Source: Flavobacteriales bacterium 33_180_T64 (lineage in GTDB: Bacteria > Bacteroidota > Bacteroidia > Flavobacteriales > Flavobacteriaceae). From it: a stretch of 64,000 nt of DNA. The stretch's first letter is position 1. The number at the start of each line of letters is the position of its first letter. Shown here piece after piece: positions 49,840 through 58,754 of the stretch. The notes under the pieces are model-generated. The model worked only from the letters and a program-made list of their open reading frames with translations. It ran no database searches and was not told the origin of the DNA. A program made the position numbers and the translations under genes. The stretch spans positions 1-64,000 of the forward strand of contig MAAQ01000009.1 of assembly GCA_002162685.1 (NCBI GenBank), given 5' to 3'.

Positions 49840-50996
49840 TCTTGTGCTGATTTTTTATGAAGAAGACGCGTAAGTTTAATGGATAAATCAGTTAGTATAA
49901 TTTTAGAGTTTCCATTACGCTCAATATGATAAATCGCATTTTGTAATTCATCACTAATTTCTAAAATATTTGCATCATGAATAAATGGCGCAAAATTCTC
50001 AAGTTTAAAGTTTTTAGATTTAGGTTCTAAGAACACCAAGTCATTTGCGTTGTAATTAAGTAAAAGGGCTTGTCTAAAAAAGTCAATACAATACAATAAA
50101 AACTGCTTCTGAGTTTCTCTTCCAGTCTTTGCAATGTCCTCACTCCATGAAATTAAATCATGTATAGCACTTTTGTTTCCTTTTGCTTTAAATGCCGATC
50201 GAATCCAAAAGACAAACCAATCTTCAAATTGTAGATCTTCAGAATCTTGATACACCAAATCGCAGGCTTTATTGTAATTTCCATTGGCTTGATGCGCTAT
50301 TTTGGCAGCAACAACGTCTTCCAATTGATAGTCTTTTATTAAAGCGTTTTTGATAACGTCTTCGGCTAATGGTGGAAAATGAAGTAATTGACATCTAGAT
50401 TTTATGGTATTTATAATTTGTTCTTCATCTTGAGCAATAAGAATAAAAACCGTTTTATTTGGAGGCTCCTCTATAAGTTTAAGCAACTTATTTGCAGCGG
50501 ACGCATTCATTTTTTCAGTCATCCATATCAACATTATTTTATAACCGCCTTCGTAAGATTTTAATGCTAATGATTTCACTATATCTTGAGCTTCATCAAC
50601 TCCTATTTGCCCTTGTTTATTATCAATTCCAAGTATTTTGTACCAATCAAATAAGTTACCATAAGGCTGTTGCGTAACAAGTTGACGCCATTCTTCCATA
50701 AAATGTTTTGAAACGGGATGACTTTTTATTTTATCATTTGTAGCCACGGGAAAAGCAAAATGTAAATCGGGATGAGATAAATTATTGAACTTAAGGTTAC
50801 AGCCTTCATTAGATTCAATATTCTCAGAATTTTTATTTTGACAAATTATATATTGCGCATATGCAATTGCCATGGGTAAAGTTCCAGAACCTTCCGGACC
50901 AACAAATAGTTGAGCGTGCGGAATGCGTCCACGATCTGTACTTTTAGTTAAATGATTTTTAATATGACCTTGACCTAAGATATCCTTGAATAGCAT
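49836..50996 (-). CDS. holB: DNA polymerase III delta' subunit
   Basis: 386 residues. Clamp-loader AAA+ core: FKDILGQGHIKNHLTKSTDRGRIPHAQLFVGPEGSGT at the start, ending in a degenerate Walker A (GPEGSGT, where Lys is replaced by Thr, as expected for the non-ATPase delta' subunit). The sensor and SRC-type region appears as KLLKLIEEPPNKTVFILIAQ...NTIKSRCQLLHFPPL (about 165-215). The C-terminal collar helices follow. The usual delta' Zn cysteines are mostly absent. A -7 element sits 4 nt upstream of the start. It probably shares an mRNA with the lipid kinase gene. Confidence 0.9.
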   Translation of the reverse strand: MLFKDILGQGHIKNHLTKSTDRGRIPHAQLFVGPEGSGTLPMAIAYAQYIICQNKNSENIESNEGCNLKFNNLSHPDLHFAFPVATNDKIKSHPVSKHFMEEWRQLVTQQPYGNLFDWYKILGIDNKQGQIGVDEAQDIVKSLALKSYEGGYKIMLIWMTEKMNASAANKLLKLIEEPPNKTVFILIAQDEEQIINTIKSRCQLLHFPPLAEDVIKNALIKDYQLEDVVAAKIAHQANGNYNKACDLVYQDSEDLQFEDWFVFWIRSAFKAKGNKSAIHDLISWSEDIAKTGRETQKQFLLYCIDFFRQALLLNYNANDLVFLEPKSKNFKLENFAPFIHDANILEISDELQNAIYHIERNGNSKIILTDLSIKLTRLLHKKSAQE

Positions 50997-51000
50997 AAAG

Positions 51001-51008
51001 CAAATATA
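51001..51008 (-). promoter_or_regulatory. -7 promoter element of holB
   Basis: On the minus strand TATATTTG followed by C, an exact match, ending 4 nt upstream of the ATG at 50996. The mRNA should be leaderless or nearly so. Confidence 0.65.
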
Positions 51009-51094
51009 CTTTTTGTTTTTAACATTATCTTGTAACGAAGAAAAGATAAATCGACTTATTTTTATAGACCAAAAGCATATTTATTGATTGAAAA

Positions 51095-52168
51095 ATGACT
51101 CAAAACGCAATACTTTTTATTCCTGACATTTCAGGATTTACTGAATTTGTTCATCATACTGATATTTCACACAGTAGACATATTATATCTGAATTATTGG
51201 AATTATTAATAGATAATAATACCATGAAATTGGAATTAGTAGAAGTAGAAGGGGATGCTTTATTTTTATATAAACTCGAAGAGGAAGTAAACATAGAGGG
51301 GATAAAAGCTCAAATTCAACACATGTATTTGGCTTTTCATACACATTTGAAACGTTACGAGTTTGAACGTATTTGTCATTGTGGCGCTTGTTCGTCAGCC
51401 TATAATTTGAGTCTTAAATTTGTAGTGCATTATGGCGAAATTGAATTTATAAAAGTGAAAGATTCGGTGAAACCATATGGAAGTCAAGTTATTCAAGTTC
51501 ATCGACTTCTTAAGAATGAAGTACCTTTAACTGAGTATGCAATATATACAGAAAATTTAATCCCAGTTTCCGAAAGCCCAAGTGGAATACGTTTAACAGC
51601 AGCCTACGATTTTGGGGCCATAAATTTCGTGTATGAACCCTTAAAACATTTAAAAAAACAGTTACCAGTCGTTAATCCAATTCCTGAAACCGTTCCTAAG
51701 CATAAAATATTTGATAAAACAGAATCTATAAAAATTCCTGCGATAGAACTTTATGAAGTCATTAGTAATTTTGATTATAGATTGCTATGGACAAAAGGAA
51801 TCGATAAGCTGGACTATGAGAGAAATAAAGTAAACAGAGCAGGTCAAAAACATAGATGTTTGATTAATAAAAATCAGGTGGTCGAACAAGTTACCGTGAA
51901 AAAAACGGTTAAAAGGAATCAATTAGTATATGGAGAATCTACTACAAATGTTCCTTTCACAAAGCAGATAAATATATACTATGTTCTTGAAGAAAGTGAT
52001 ACTGGGTATACGAATTTAAATATTGAAATATTTGCTGATTTTAAACCTTTTGGAATATTGCTGAAACCCTTGATGAAAAAAAACTTTCAAAAAATTATTT
52101 CAGAGAACATTAAAGAACTTATTTTGCTAATCGATTATGGATTTAAAATAGAGCAGCAAACCACATAA
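51095..52168 (+). CDS. DUF2652-type protein with cyclase-like and SRPBCC-like halves
   Basis: 357 residues. The N-terminal half (about 5-195) has [17 protein letters not shown] and [11 protein letters not shown], matching the two metal-binding aspartate positions (Asp11, Asp54) of class III nucleotide cyclases, and an inserted Cys-rich CHCGACSSA (about 93-101). The C-terminal half (about 205-350) resembles a START/SRPBCC ligand-binding domain. Catalytic cyclase residues beyond the aspartates cannot be confirmed, so cyclase activity is only a possibility. pgk follows after 10 bp on the same strand. Confidence 0.8.
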   Translation: MTQNAILFIPDISGFTEFVHHTDISHSRHIISELLELLIDNNTMKLELVEVEGDALFLYKLEEEVNIEGIKAQIQHMYLAFHTHLKRYEFERICHCGACSSAYNLSLKFVVHYGEIEFIKVKDSVKPYGSQVIQVHRLLKNEVPLTEYAIYTENLIPVSESPSGIRLTAAYDFGAINFVYEPLKHLKKQLPVVNPIPETVPKHKIFDKTESIKIPAIELYEVISNFDYRLLWTKGIDKLDYERNKVNRAGQKHRCLINKNQVVEQVTVKKTVKRNQLVYGESTTNVPFTKQINIYYVLEESDTGYTNLNIEIFADFKPFGILLKPLMKKNFQKIISENIKELILLIDYGFKIEQQTT

Positions 52169-52178
52169 ATATTTTCCC

Positions 52179-53366
52179 GTGAAAACAATAGATGATTTTA
52201 ATTTTAAAAATAAAAAAGCGTTAATTCGTGTTGACTTTAATGTTCCTTTAAATGATAATTTTGAAGTGACAGACACCACAAGAATTGAGTCTGCAAAACC
52301 AACCATTATTAAAATTCTTGAAGATGGCGGGAGCTGCATACTAATGTCTCATCTAGGGCGTCCAAAGGGCATTCAGGAAGATTTTTCATTAAAACATATA
52401 ATAAAAACTTTAGAAAACATACTTGGAGTTGAAGTTGTCTTTTCTGAAAATTGCGTTGGTGAAATGGCAGAAAACGCTGCAAAGAAACTACAACAAGGAG
52501 AAATTTTGTTGTTAGAAAACTTACGTTTTCACGATGAGGAAAAGCAAGGGAATCAAAATTTCGCAGAACAATTATCAAGACTTGGAGACATATATGTTAA
52601 TGATGCCTTTGGAACAGCACATAGAGCACATGCCTCGACTACAATTATTGCCGATTATTTTTCAGGACAAAAATGTTTTGGGTATCTTTTAGCTAAAGAG
52701 ATAGAAAGTATTAATAAAGTAATGCAAACTGGGGAACGACCTGTATTGGCCATTTTAGGAGGTGCAAAAGTGTCCTCTAAAATCACGATTGTAGAGAATA
52801 TTTTAGATAAAATAGATCATTTAATTATTGGTGGTGGAATGACTTTTACGTTCATTAAAGCTATGGGAGGAATGATTGGGAATTCTTTAGTAGAAGATGA
52901 TAAAATGGAACTGGCTCTCGAGATTTTGAAAATGGCAAAACAAAAAAATGTTGAAGTACATTTACCAGTTGATGCATTGGTAGCAGATGCTTTTAGTAAT
53001 GAAGCTAGCACTAAAGTTACGGATGTGAATGCAATTCCTGACGGATGGATGGGTTTAGATGTAGGACCCAAATCAATTTTATATTTTAATGACGTCGTTA
53101 AGTCAAGTAAAACAATACTTTGGAATGGTCCATTAGGTGTATTCGAAATGGAACGTTTTGCTAATGGAACAATAGCCCTTGGGAATTCTATTTCAGAAGC
53201 TACTAAATCTGGAGCATTTTCATTAGTTGGAGGCGGTGATTCTGTTGCTGCAGTAAAGCAATTTGGGTTTGAAGATAAAGTGAGCTACGTTAGCACTGGA
53301 GGAGGTGCAATGCTAGAAAGTTTAGAGGGTAAAATCTTACCAGGCATTAAAGCAATTTTGGATTAA
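52179..53366 (+). CDS. pgk: Phosphoglycerate kinase
   Basis: 395 residues, full length, starting with GTG. Catalyses 1,3-bisphosphoglycerate + ADP to 3-phosphoglycerate + ATP in glycolysis. Motifs: [13 protein letters not shown] (about 14-26), MSHLGRPKG (about 55-63), [25 protein letters not shown] (about 190-200), [23 protein letters not shown] and [14 protein letters not shown] (about 350-363). It lies 10 bp after the DUF2652 gene, so the two may share an mRNA. Confidence 0.98.
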   Translation: MKTIDDFNFKNKKALIRVDFNVPLNDNFEVTDTTRIESAKPTIIKILEDGGSCILMSHLGRPKGIQEDFSLKHIIKTLENILGVEVVFSENCVGEMAENAAKKLQQGEILLLENLRFHDEEKQGNQNFAEQLSRLGDIYVNDAFGTAHRAHASTTIIADYFSGQKCFGYLLAKEIESINKVMQTGERPVLAILGGAKVSSKITIVENILDKIDHLIIGGGMTFTFIKAMGGMIGNSLVEDDKMELALEILKMAKQKNVEVHLPVDALVADAFSNEASTKVTDVNAIPDGWMGLDVGPKSILYFNDVVKSSKTILWNGPLGVFEMERFANGTIALGNSISEATKSGAFSLVGGGDSVAAVKQFGFEDKVSYVSTGGGAMLESLEGKILPGIKAILD

Positions 53367-53456
53367 TGCCTTGTAATAGGAGGCCACAGACTTTCATTTT
53401 AATTAAAAAAATACGATTTTAGCCTATCTACCGTTGATAGATAAATAGCACTTATA

Positions 53457-55016
53457 ATGAATCAGAAACTTTTCATCTTAACATTTGTATCATTGTTTTT
53501 ATGCGGTCTATGTTTCGCTCAGGAAGAACAAAAAAAACAAGAAACTAAAGGAGATTCTATTGTTGTGCCTAAGACTATTCCGAAAATTGATGGACTAAAG
53601 GTTGTTAACAAAGTTATATCTCCAGTTCCAGATTCACTAGCGAAACCAAATCTAGAAGATCATCAATTAGCAGCTGAAATAGATCAAAAATGGCTAGAGG
53701 AATTATACAGTAACTCATTATACGATACAATTTATAAATCTATTTCTACGCTTGAATATAGCGAGGTTTATTACCCTGAATTACCTACAGACACGTTGAA
53801 GAAACGTCTAAATGAACTTAATGCAAGAACACCCTTTAATATTGAATACAATCCATCTCTCGAAAATGTTATAAAGTCCTATTTAAAAAAGAGAAGACGC
53901 TCAATGGAAAAGTTAATGGCTTTGAGTGATTATTATTTTCCGTTGTTTGAATCTGAACTTGATAATAATAATATTCCATTAGAAATAAAATATTTAGCCA
54001 TAGTCGAGTCTGCACTTAAACCAAGAGCAAAATCTAGAGTTGGAGCAACGGGTCTCTGGCAGTTTATGTTTGCCACTGGTAAAGAATATGGACTTGATGT
54101 GAGCAGTTATGTTGATGAACGATCCGACCCAATAAAATCCACTAAAGCAGCAAGTGAATACTTAGCAAGACTGTATAAGATTTTTGGAGATTGGGATTTG
54201 GCTCTAGCGGCTTATAATTCGGGACCGGGAAATGTTAGTAAGGCAATTAGGCGTTCAGGAGGTTATGAAAACTATTGGAATATAAGACCGCATTTACCTC
54301 GTGAAACTGCCGGCTATTTGCCAGCTTTTTTAGCAACAATGTATATTTTTGAATATGCCGATGAGCATGGTTTTCAAAAAGGAAAACCTGAATTTCGTTA
54401 TATGGAAACTGATACAATTCATGTGAAGCACATGATTACATTAGATCAGGTTTCGGAACTTTTAGAGTTACCAATGGAAGAGTTACAATTTTTAAATCCC
54501 TCGTATAAATTGGATATCATTCCGTTTATAAAAGACGAAAATTATACCTTAAGATTACCAAGACATGCCGTTGGAAAATTTGTAGCAAATGAAGCGCAGA
54601 TTTATAAATATGCGAAAGACGAATTCGATAAAAGAGAGAAGGCTTTACCTCAATTTTTCGAATCTGACACAAAAACGCGTTATCGCGTAAAAAGTGGTGA
54701 TTATCTTGGAAAAATAGCTCGGAAATATGGCGTAAGAGTTAGTCAAATAAAACAATGGAATGGATTGAGAAGTAATAATCTCCGTATCGGACAACGCCTT
54801 ACTATCTATCCTAGGAACACTGCAGCAAGAGTAGTGAAAAAAGAAACTAAAACGGTGATTACTAAAGGTAAGAAAACCTATAAAGTTTTAAAAGGAGATT
54901 CTCTTTGGAGCATTGCAGAAAAATTTCCTGGTGTTTCTATTCAAAATATTAAAGATTGGAATGATATTAGTAGTACGAAACTAAAAATAGGAATGACGCT
55001 TGTTGTATCTCAATAG
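53457..55016 (+). CDS. mltD: Membrane-bound-type lytic transglycosylase with two LysM domains
   Basis: 519 residues. A signal peptide (about 1-22, ending CFAQ) precedes the SLT domain (about 150-310) with the catalytic Glu near residue 184 in VESALKPRAKSRVGATGLWQF and AAYNSGPGNVSKAIRRSG. Two LysM repeats follow at about 408-452 (YRVKSGDYLGKIARKYGVRV) and 473-517 (YKVLKGDSLWSIAEKF), which bind peptidoglycan. This is MltD-like architecture; the enzyme cleaves glycan strands to anhydromuropeptides. A DUF4837 lipoprotein gene follows after 18 bp. Confidence 0.93.
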   Translation: MNQKLFILTFVSLFLCGLCFAQEEQKKQETKGDSIVVPKTIPKIDGLKVVNKVISPVPDSLAKPNLEDHQLAAEIDQKWLEELYSNSLYDTIYKSISTLEYSEVYYPELPTDTLKKRLNELNARTPFNIEYNPSLENVIKSYLKKRRRSMEKLMALSDYYFPLFESELDNNNIPLEIKYLAIVESALKPRAKSRVGATGLWQFMFATGKEYGLDVSSYVDERSDPIKSTKAASEYLARLYKIFGDWDLALAAYNSGPGNVSKAIRRSGGYENYWNIRPHLPRETAGYLPAFLATMYIFEYADEHGFQKGKPEFRYMETDTIHVKHMITLDQVSELLELPMEELQFLNPSYKLDIIPFIKDENYTLRLPRHAVGKFVANEAQIYKYAKDEFDKREKALPQFFESDTKTRYRVKSGDYLGKIARKYGVRVSQIKQWNGLRSNNLRIGQRLTIYPRNTAARVVKKETKTVITKGKKTYKVLKGDSLWSIAEKFPGVSIQNIKDWNDISSTKLKIGMTLVVSQ

Positions 55017-55034
55017 GCAAAAAACAAATATAAC

Positions 55035-56006
55035 ATGAAAATTGTAGGAAGCATAGTATTCGCCCTAATGTTGTTAAGTTGTAACAATGGATCAAATAAT
55101 CAACGTGTTATTTCGGGCTCTTCGGGAAACATTAACAATCTTACAGTTGTTGTTGATAATTTATTATGGGAACAAAATGTTGGAGAAGCCATTAGAAATA
55201 TTATTGCTGCTCCAGCCGAAGGTCTACCTCAAGATGAGCCTTTATTTTCTATAGCTCAATTGCCACCACAGGTATTTTCAGATTTCACTACGAAAAGCAG
55301 AATTATATTAAAAATAGAGACAAAGAAAGAAGCGGCTACAAGAATAGCAAACGATGTTTATGCAAGACCGCAAACTGTAGTTGTTGTATCTGGTCAAAAT
55401 AGTACAGAAATCATTGATCAATTGAAGACGAATGCTGAAAAAATTATAGATGCGTATCAAAAAGAGGAAATAAAAGAAAAGCAACGTCGTATAAAACTAT
55501 CCCTATTTGATATAACGCCTATTAAAAACAAATTAGGCCTTTCTATTAAATTTCCAACGGCGTATCGGGTAGCACAAGAAGAAGATAACTTTTTCTGGAT
55601 AAGAAAAGACATTACAACAGGCACAATGGATTTACTAATGTATGAGATTCCAATAAGCGCTTTAAAAAAGGGAGATAGTACTGTTTTAGATGTGGTAAGA
55701 GTAAGAGATTCTATTGGTAAGATTTATATTCAAGGCGCTTTGGAAGGTTCATATTTAGGAACAGAAGATGCCTATGCACCATATTTTTTTGAAACGATAA
55801 TTGACAACAAACCCACTTTTGAAACCAAAGGCATTTGGGATCTTAAAAACGCTTTTATGTCTGGACCATTTATAAATTATGCAATTGAAGATAAAGTGAA
55901 TAATCGATACGTAATGATTGAAGGCTATGTGTTTGCGCCTTCAGTTCAGAAACGCGATTATATGTTTGAACTAGAAGCCATAATTAGGTCAGCAACTTTG
56001 AAATAA
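55035..56006 (+). CDS. DUF4837 family lipoprotein
   Basis: 323 residues. The lipoprotein signal ends at LMLLSC (Cys16). The N-terminal unit includes LTVVVDNLLWEQNVGEAIRNI and LPQDEPLFSIAQLPPQVFSDF, the C-terminal unit FWIRKDITTGTMDLLMYEIP and a final VQKRDYMFELEAIIRSATLK. I recognise this as the DUF4837 family of Bacteroidota, whose function is unknown. Being 18 bp behind the lytic transglycosylase gene, it may act in the envelope with it. A strong terminator follows. Confidence 0.8.
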   Translation: MKIVGSIVFALMLLSCNNGSNNQRVISGSSGNINNLTVVVDNLLWEQNVGEAIRNIIAAPAEGLPQDEPLFSIAQLPPQVFSDFTTKSRIILKIETKKEAATRIANDVYARPQTVVVVSGQNSTEIIDQLKTNAEKIIDAYQKEEIKEKQRRIKLSLFDITPIKNKLGLSIKFPTAYRVAQEEDNFFWIRKDITTGTMDLLMYEIPISALKKGDSTVLDVVRVRDSIGKIYIQGALEGSYLGTEDAYAPYFFETIIDNKPTFETKGIWDLKNAFMSGPFINYAIEDKVNNRYVMIEGYVFAPSVQKRDYMFELEAIIRSATLK

Positions 56007-56037
56007 AAAAAGCCAGCGTTTTAGGCTGGCTTTTTTT
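56005..56037. terminator. Bidirectional terminator after the DUF4837 gene
   Basis: AAAAAAGCCAGC pairs with GCTGGCTTTTTT around GTTTTAG. It is shared with the convergent tatA gene, which ends 16 bp to the right. Confidence 0.92.
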
Positions 56038-56052
56038 AATATTTGAATAATA

Positions 56053-56241
56053 TTATTCTTTTTTATCAGAATCTGTTTGATCCTCTTCTTCTTTACTAGC
56101 GTCCTTAAATTCTTTAATTCCGCTTCCAAGTCCACGCATAAGTTCTGGGATTTTTTTACCTCCAAAAATCAATAGAACCACCACAGCAATTAAAACTATT
56201 TGAGGCCATCCAATAACTAATGGTAACATATATAAGCTCAT
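56053..56241 (-). CDS. tatA: Twin-arginine translocase subunit TatA/TatE
   Basis: 62 residues. The family form is complete: a membrane helix preceded by [18 protein letters not shown] (about 11-28), the [21 protein letters not shown] amphipathic helix with conserved Phe-Gly, and an acidic, hydrophilic tail ([16 protein letters not shown]). TatA forms the protein-conducting assembly for folded proteins with twin-arginine signals; tatC is not in the window. It is a small separate unit. Confidence 0.94.
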   Translation of the reverse strand: MSLYMLPLVIGWPQIVLIAVVVLLIFGGKKIPELMRGLGSGIKEFKDASKEEEDQTDSDKKE

Positions 56242-56342
56242 AATCTTTGTCTTTTGAATTGCAAATTTAATAATTATACTTCAATTTAAACGTTTTAAAA
56301 CAAACTTTAAGACCTCAACAGGCGTACTGAGCTATTTTTATT

Positions 56343-56350
56343 TAATTTTG
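56343..56350 (+). promoter_or_regulatory. -7 promoter element of the M23 peptidase gene
   Basis: TAATTTTG, an exact TAnnTTTG match, ending 7 nt before the ATG at 56358. Confidence 0.65.
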
Positions 56351-56357
56351 TTATAAT

Positions 56358-57224
56358 ATGACTGATAAACCGAAGGAAAAAAAATTCACGAAAAAACTAC
56401 TTCACAAGTATCGTTTAGTGATTTTGAATGAAGATACTTTTGAAGAACGATTTGCAATTAAATTAACGCGTTTAAACGTCTTTGTTATCGTTGCACTTTC
56501 ATCAATTTTATTGGTTGTAGGGACCATATTATTAATTTCATTTACGAGTTTAAGAGAATACATTCCCGGCTATTCATCGACGGCGTTAAAGAAACAGGCT
56601 ACAGAATTAAATTATAAAACCGACTCTTTGCAACAAGTTATAAGTATGAATGAGCGTTATTATTCCTCAATAAAAAGCGTACTTACTGGAGATGTGAGTA
56701 CAGTTGTTTTTAATAGAGATTCATTGATTAAAGCAGAAAATTTAGATGCAAATGGGATTAATTTAAATCCGAGTAAAGAAGATTCATTACTGAGAGAAAA
56801 AGTGGATAAAGAAGATAAATACAATCTTTTTGAAACCGCAATTTCCGCATCTAATTTTGTATTGTTTCCTCCAGCGAATGGAACAATTTCTGAAGACTAT
56901 AATATAAAAGACAAGCATTATGCAATAGATATTGTTGTTGCAAAAGACACTCCAGTTAAAGCTACTGCTGACGGCACTGTGATTTTTGCTGAATGGACGA
57001 CGGAAACGGGTTACGTAGCAATAATAGAACACAGAAATGATCTTATTTCAGTATATAAGCACAACGCATCATTAACGAAACAACAAGGGGATTTAGTAAA
57101 AGCAGGAGAAGTTATTGCTATTGCAGGAAATACAGGAGCCTTAACCACAGGGCCACATTTGCATTTTGAATTATGGAGTAAAGGTTACCCTATCAATCCC
57201 AATAATTTTATTGACTTTAAATAA
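56358..57224 (+). CDS. M23 family (LytM-type) metallopeptidase
   Basis: 288 residues. A cytoplasmic N-terminus, one membrane helix (about 34-57), a periplasmic helical linker (about 70-150) and a C-terminal LytM domain (about 165-288). Zinc ligands fit HYAIDIV (His and Asp about 191-195) and HLHFEL (about 273-278); GPHLHFELWSKG is the family signature. It probably trims cell-wall peptide cross-links or activates other hydrolases. Its stop shares one base with the GH3 start, so the two are translationally linked. Confidence 0.92.
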   Translation: MTDKPKEKKFTKKLLHKYRLVILNEDTFEERFAIKLTRLNVFVIVALSSILLVVGTILLISFTSLREYIPGYSSTALKKQATELNYKTDSLQQVISMNERYYSSIKSVLTGDVSTVVFNRDSLIKAENLDANGINLNPSKEDSLLREKVDKEDKYNLFETAISASNFVLFPPANGTISEDYNIKDKHYAIDIVVAKDTPVKATADGTVIFAEWTTETGYVAIIEHRNDLISVYKHNASLTKQQGDLVKAGEVIAIAGNTGALTTGPHLHFELWSKGYPINPNNFIDFK

Positions 57225-58726
57225 TGTTTTCATTAAAATCCGCCTTAGCAAAACCATTTGCTAAACAAGTAAGAAAAGCCGTTTTAAAATGGGCCAATCA
57301 ACCTTTAGAAACTCAAAATACTGTATTTAATTATCTTATTAAAGAAGCTAAATCAACTAATTTTGGGAAAGACCATGATTTTTCTAATATAAGGTCACAT
57401 GAAGATTTTGTAAAGCGAGTTCCAGTAAGAGATTATGAAGCTCTAAAATCGTATGTTGACTTGGTTGTTTCTGGAGCAGAAAATATTCTGTGGAAAGGGA
57501 AACCAATATATTTTGCAAAAACTTCCGGAACCACATCAGGAGCAAAATATATTCCAATTACAAAGGAAAGTATGCCCACTCATGTAGAGGCTGCAAGAAA
57601 TGCTATTTTGATGTATATCGCGGAAACTGGTAAAAGTACATTTGTAGATGGTAAAATGATATTCTTACAAGGAAGCCCAGTTTTAGAAGAACAAAATGGA
57701 ATTCAGTTAGGACGCTTATCAGGAATCGTAGCACACTTTGTCCCTAAATATTTGCAAAAAAACAGAATGCCATCATGGGAAACCAATTGTATTGACGATT
57801 GGGAAACTAAGGTAGAGGCCATTGTTGAAGAAACTTTACCAGAGGATATGACTATAATTTCCGGAATACCATCTTGGGTACAAATGTATTTTGAAAAGAT
57901 TCAAGAAAAAACAGGAAAGAAGATTGGAGACGTGTTCAAAAACTTCAACTTATTCATTTTTGGAGGTGTTAATTATGAACCTTATAGAGCCAAATTTGAA
58001 AATTTAATAGGTCGTAAGGTGGATAGTATTGAACTTTATCCGGCTAGTGAAGGGTTTTTTGCATTTCAAGATAAGCAGAATGAAAAGGGCATGTTACTTC
58101 AACTTAATTCTGGGATTTTTTATGAATTTATTAGAGCTAACGAATTTTTTAACCCAAATCCCAAAAGAATCACGATTAAAGACGTAGAACTCAACGTGAA
58201 TTATGTAATGATAATATCAACGAACGCAGGATTATGGGCATACAACATCGGAGACACTATTGAGTTTACGTCTTTAGAACCTTTTCGCGTGATTGTGTCG
58301 GGCCGAATAAAGCATTTCATCTCGGCATTTGGAGAACATGTTATAGGTAAAGAAGTTGAACAGGCTTTGCAAGAAGCGATAGATCAAACTAGTATTCAAG
58401 TCTCTGAATTTACGGTTGCACCACAAATAAACCCTGATCAAGGCTTGCCATATCATGAATGGTTTATTGAGTTCGAAAATGAACCTGAGAATATGCTGCT
58501 ATTTTCAGAGCACATAGATGCAGTACTTCAAAGGCAAAACAGTTATTATTTCGATTTAATTAAGGGGAACATCCTTCAGCAATTAAAAATTACTGTCGTT
58601 AGAAAAAATGGCTTTCAAGACTACATGAAATCAATTGGTAAACTTGGAGGTCAAAATAAGATACCTAGATTATCAAACGACAGAAAAATTGCTTCAGTTT
58701 TAGAAGCGATGAAATTAACTAAATAG
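57224..58726 (+). CDS. GH3 auxin-responsive promoter family acyl-adenylating enzyme
   Basis: 500 residues. The GH3 family adenylates carboxylic acids and, in plants, joins them to amino acids. The phosphate-binding loop KTSGTTSGAKYIPIT (about 99-113) is clear, followed by YPASEGFFAFQ and GLWAYNIGDTIEFTS, which match the adenylate-forming core. Bacterial members are common in Bacteroidota but their substrates are unknown. The one-base overlap with the M23 peptidase gene suggests joint expression, perhaps in envelope modification. Confidence 0.88.
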   Translation: MFSLKSALAKPFAKQVRKAVLKWANQPLETQNTVFNYLIKEAKSTNFGKDHDFSNIRSHEDFVKRVPVRDYEALKSYVDLVVSGAENILWKGKPIYFAKTSGTTSGAKYIPITKESMPTHVEAARNAILMYIAETGKSTFVDGKMIFLQGSPVLEEQNGIQLGRLSGIVAHFVPKYLQKNRMPSWETNCIDDWETKVEAIVEETLPEDMTIISGIPSWVQMYFEKIQEKTGKKIGDVFKNFNLFIFGGVNYEPYRAKFENLIGRKVDSIELYPASEGFFAFQDKQNEKGMLLQLNSGIFYEFIRANEFFNPNPKRITIKDVELNVNYVMIISTNAGLWAYNIGDTIEFTSLEPFRVIVSGRIKHFISAFGEHVIGKEVEQALQEAIDQTSIQVSEFTVAPQINPDQGLPYHEWFIEFENEPENMLLFSEHIDAVLQRQNSYYFDLIKGNILQQLKITVVRKNGFQDYMKSIGKLGGQNKIPRLSNDRKIASVLEAMKLTK

Positions 58727-58729
58727 TAT

Positions 58730-58737
58730 TATATTTG
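58730..58737 (+). promoter_or_regulatory. -7 promoter element before the nucleosidase-like gene
   Basis: TATATTTG, an exact TAnnTTTG match, 17 nt before the ATG at 58755, giving this gene its own promoter within the run. Confidence 0.6.
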
Positions 58738-58754
58738 TTGGGTAATCTAACTAT

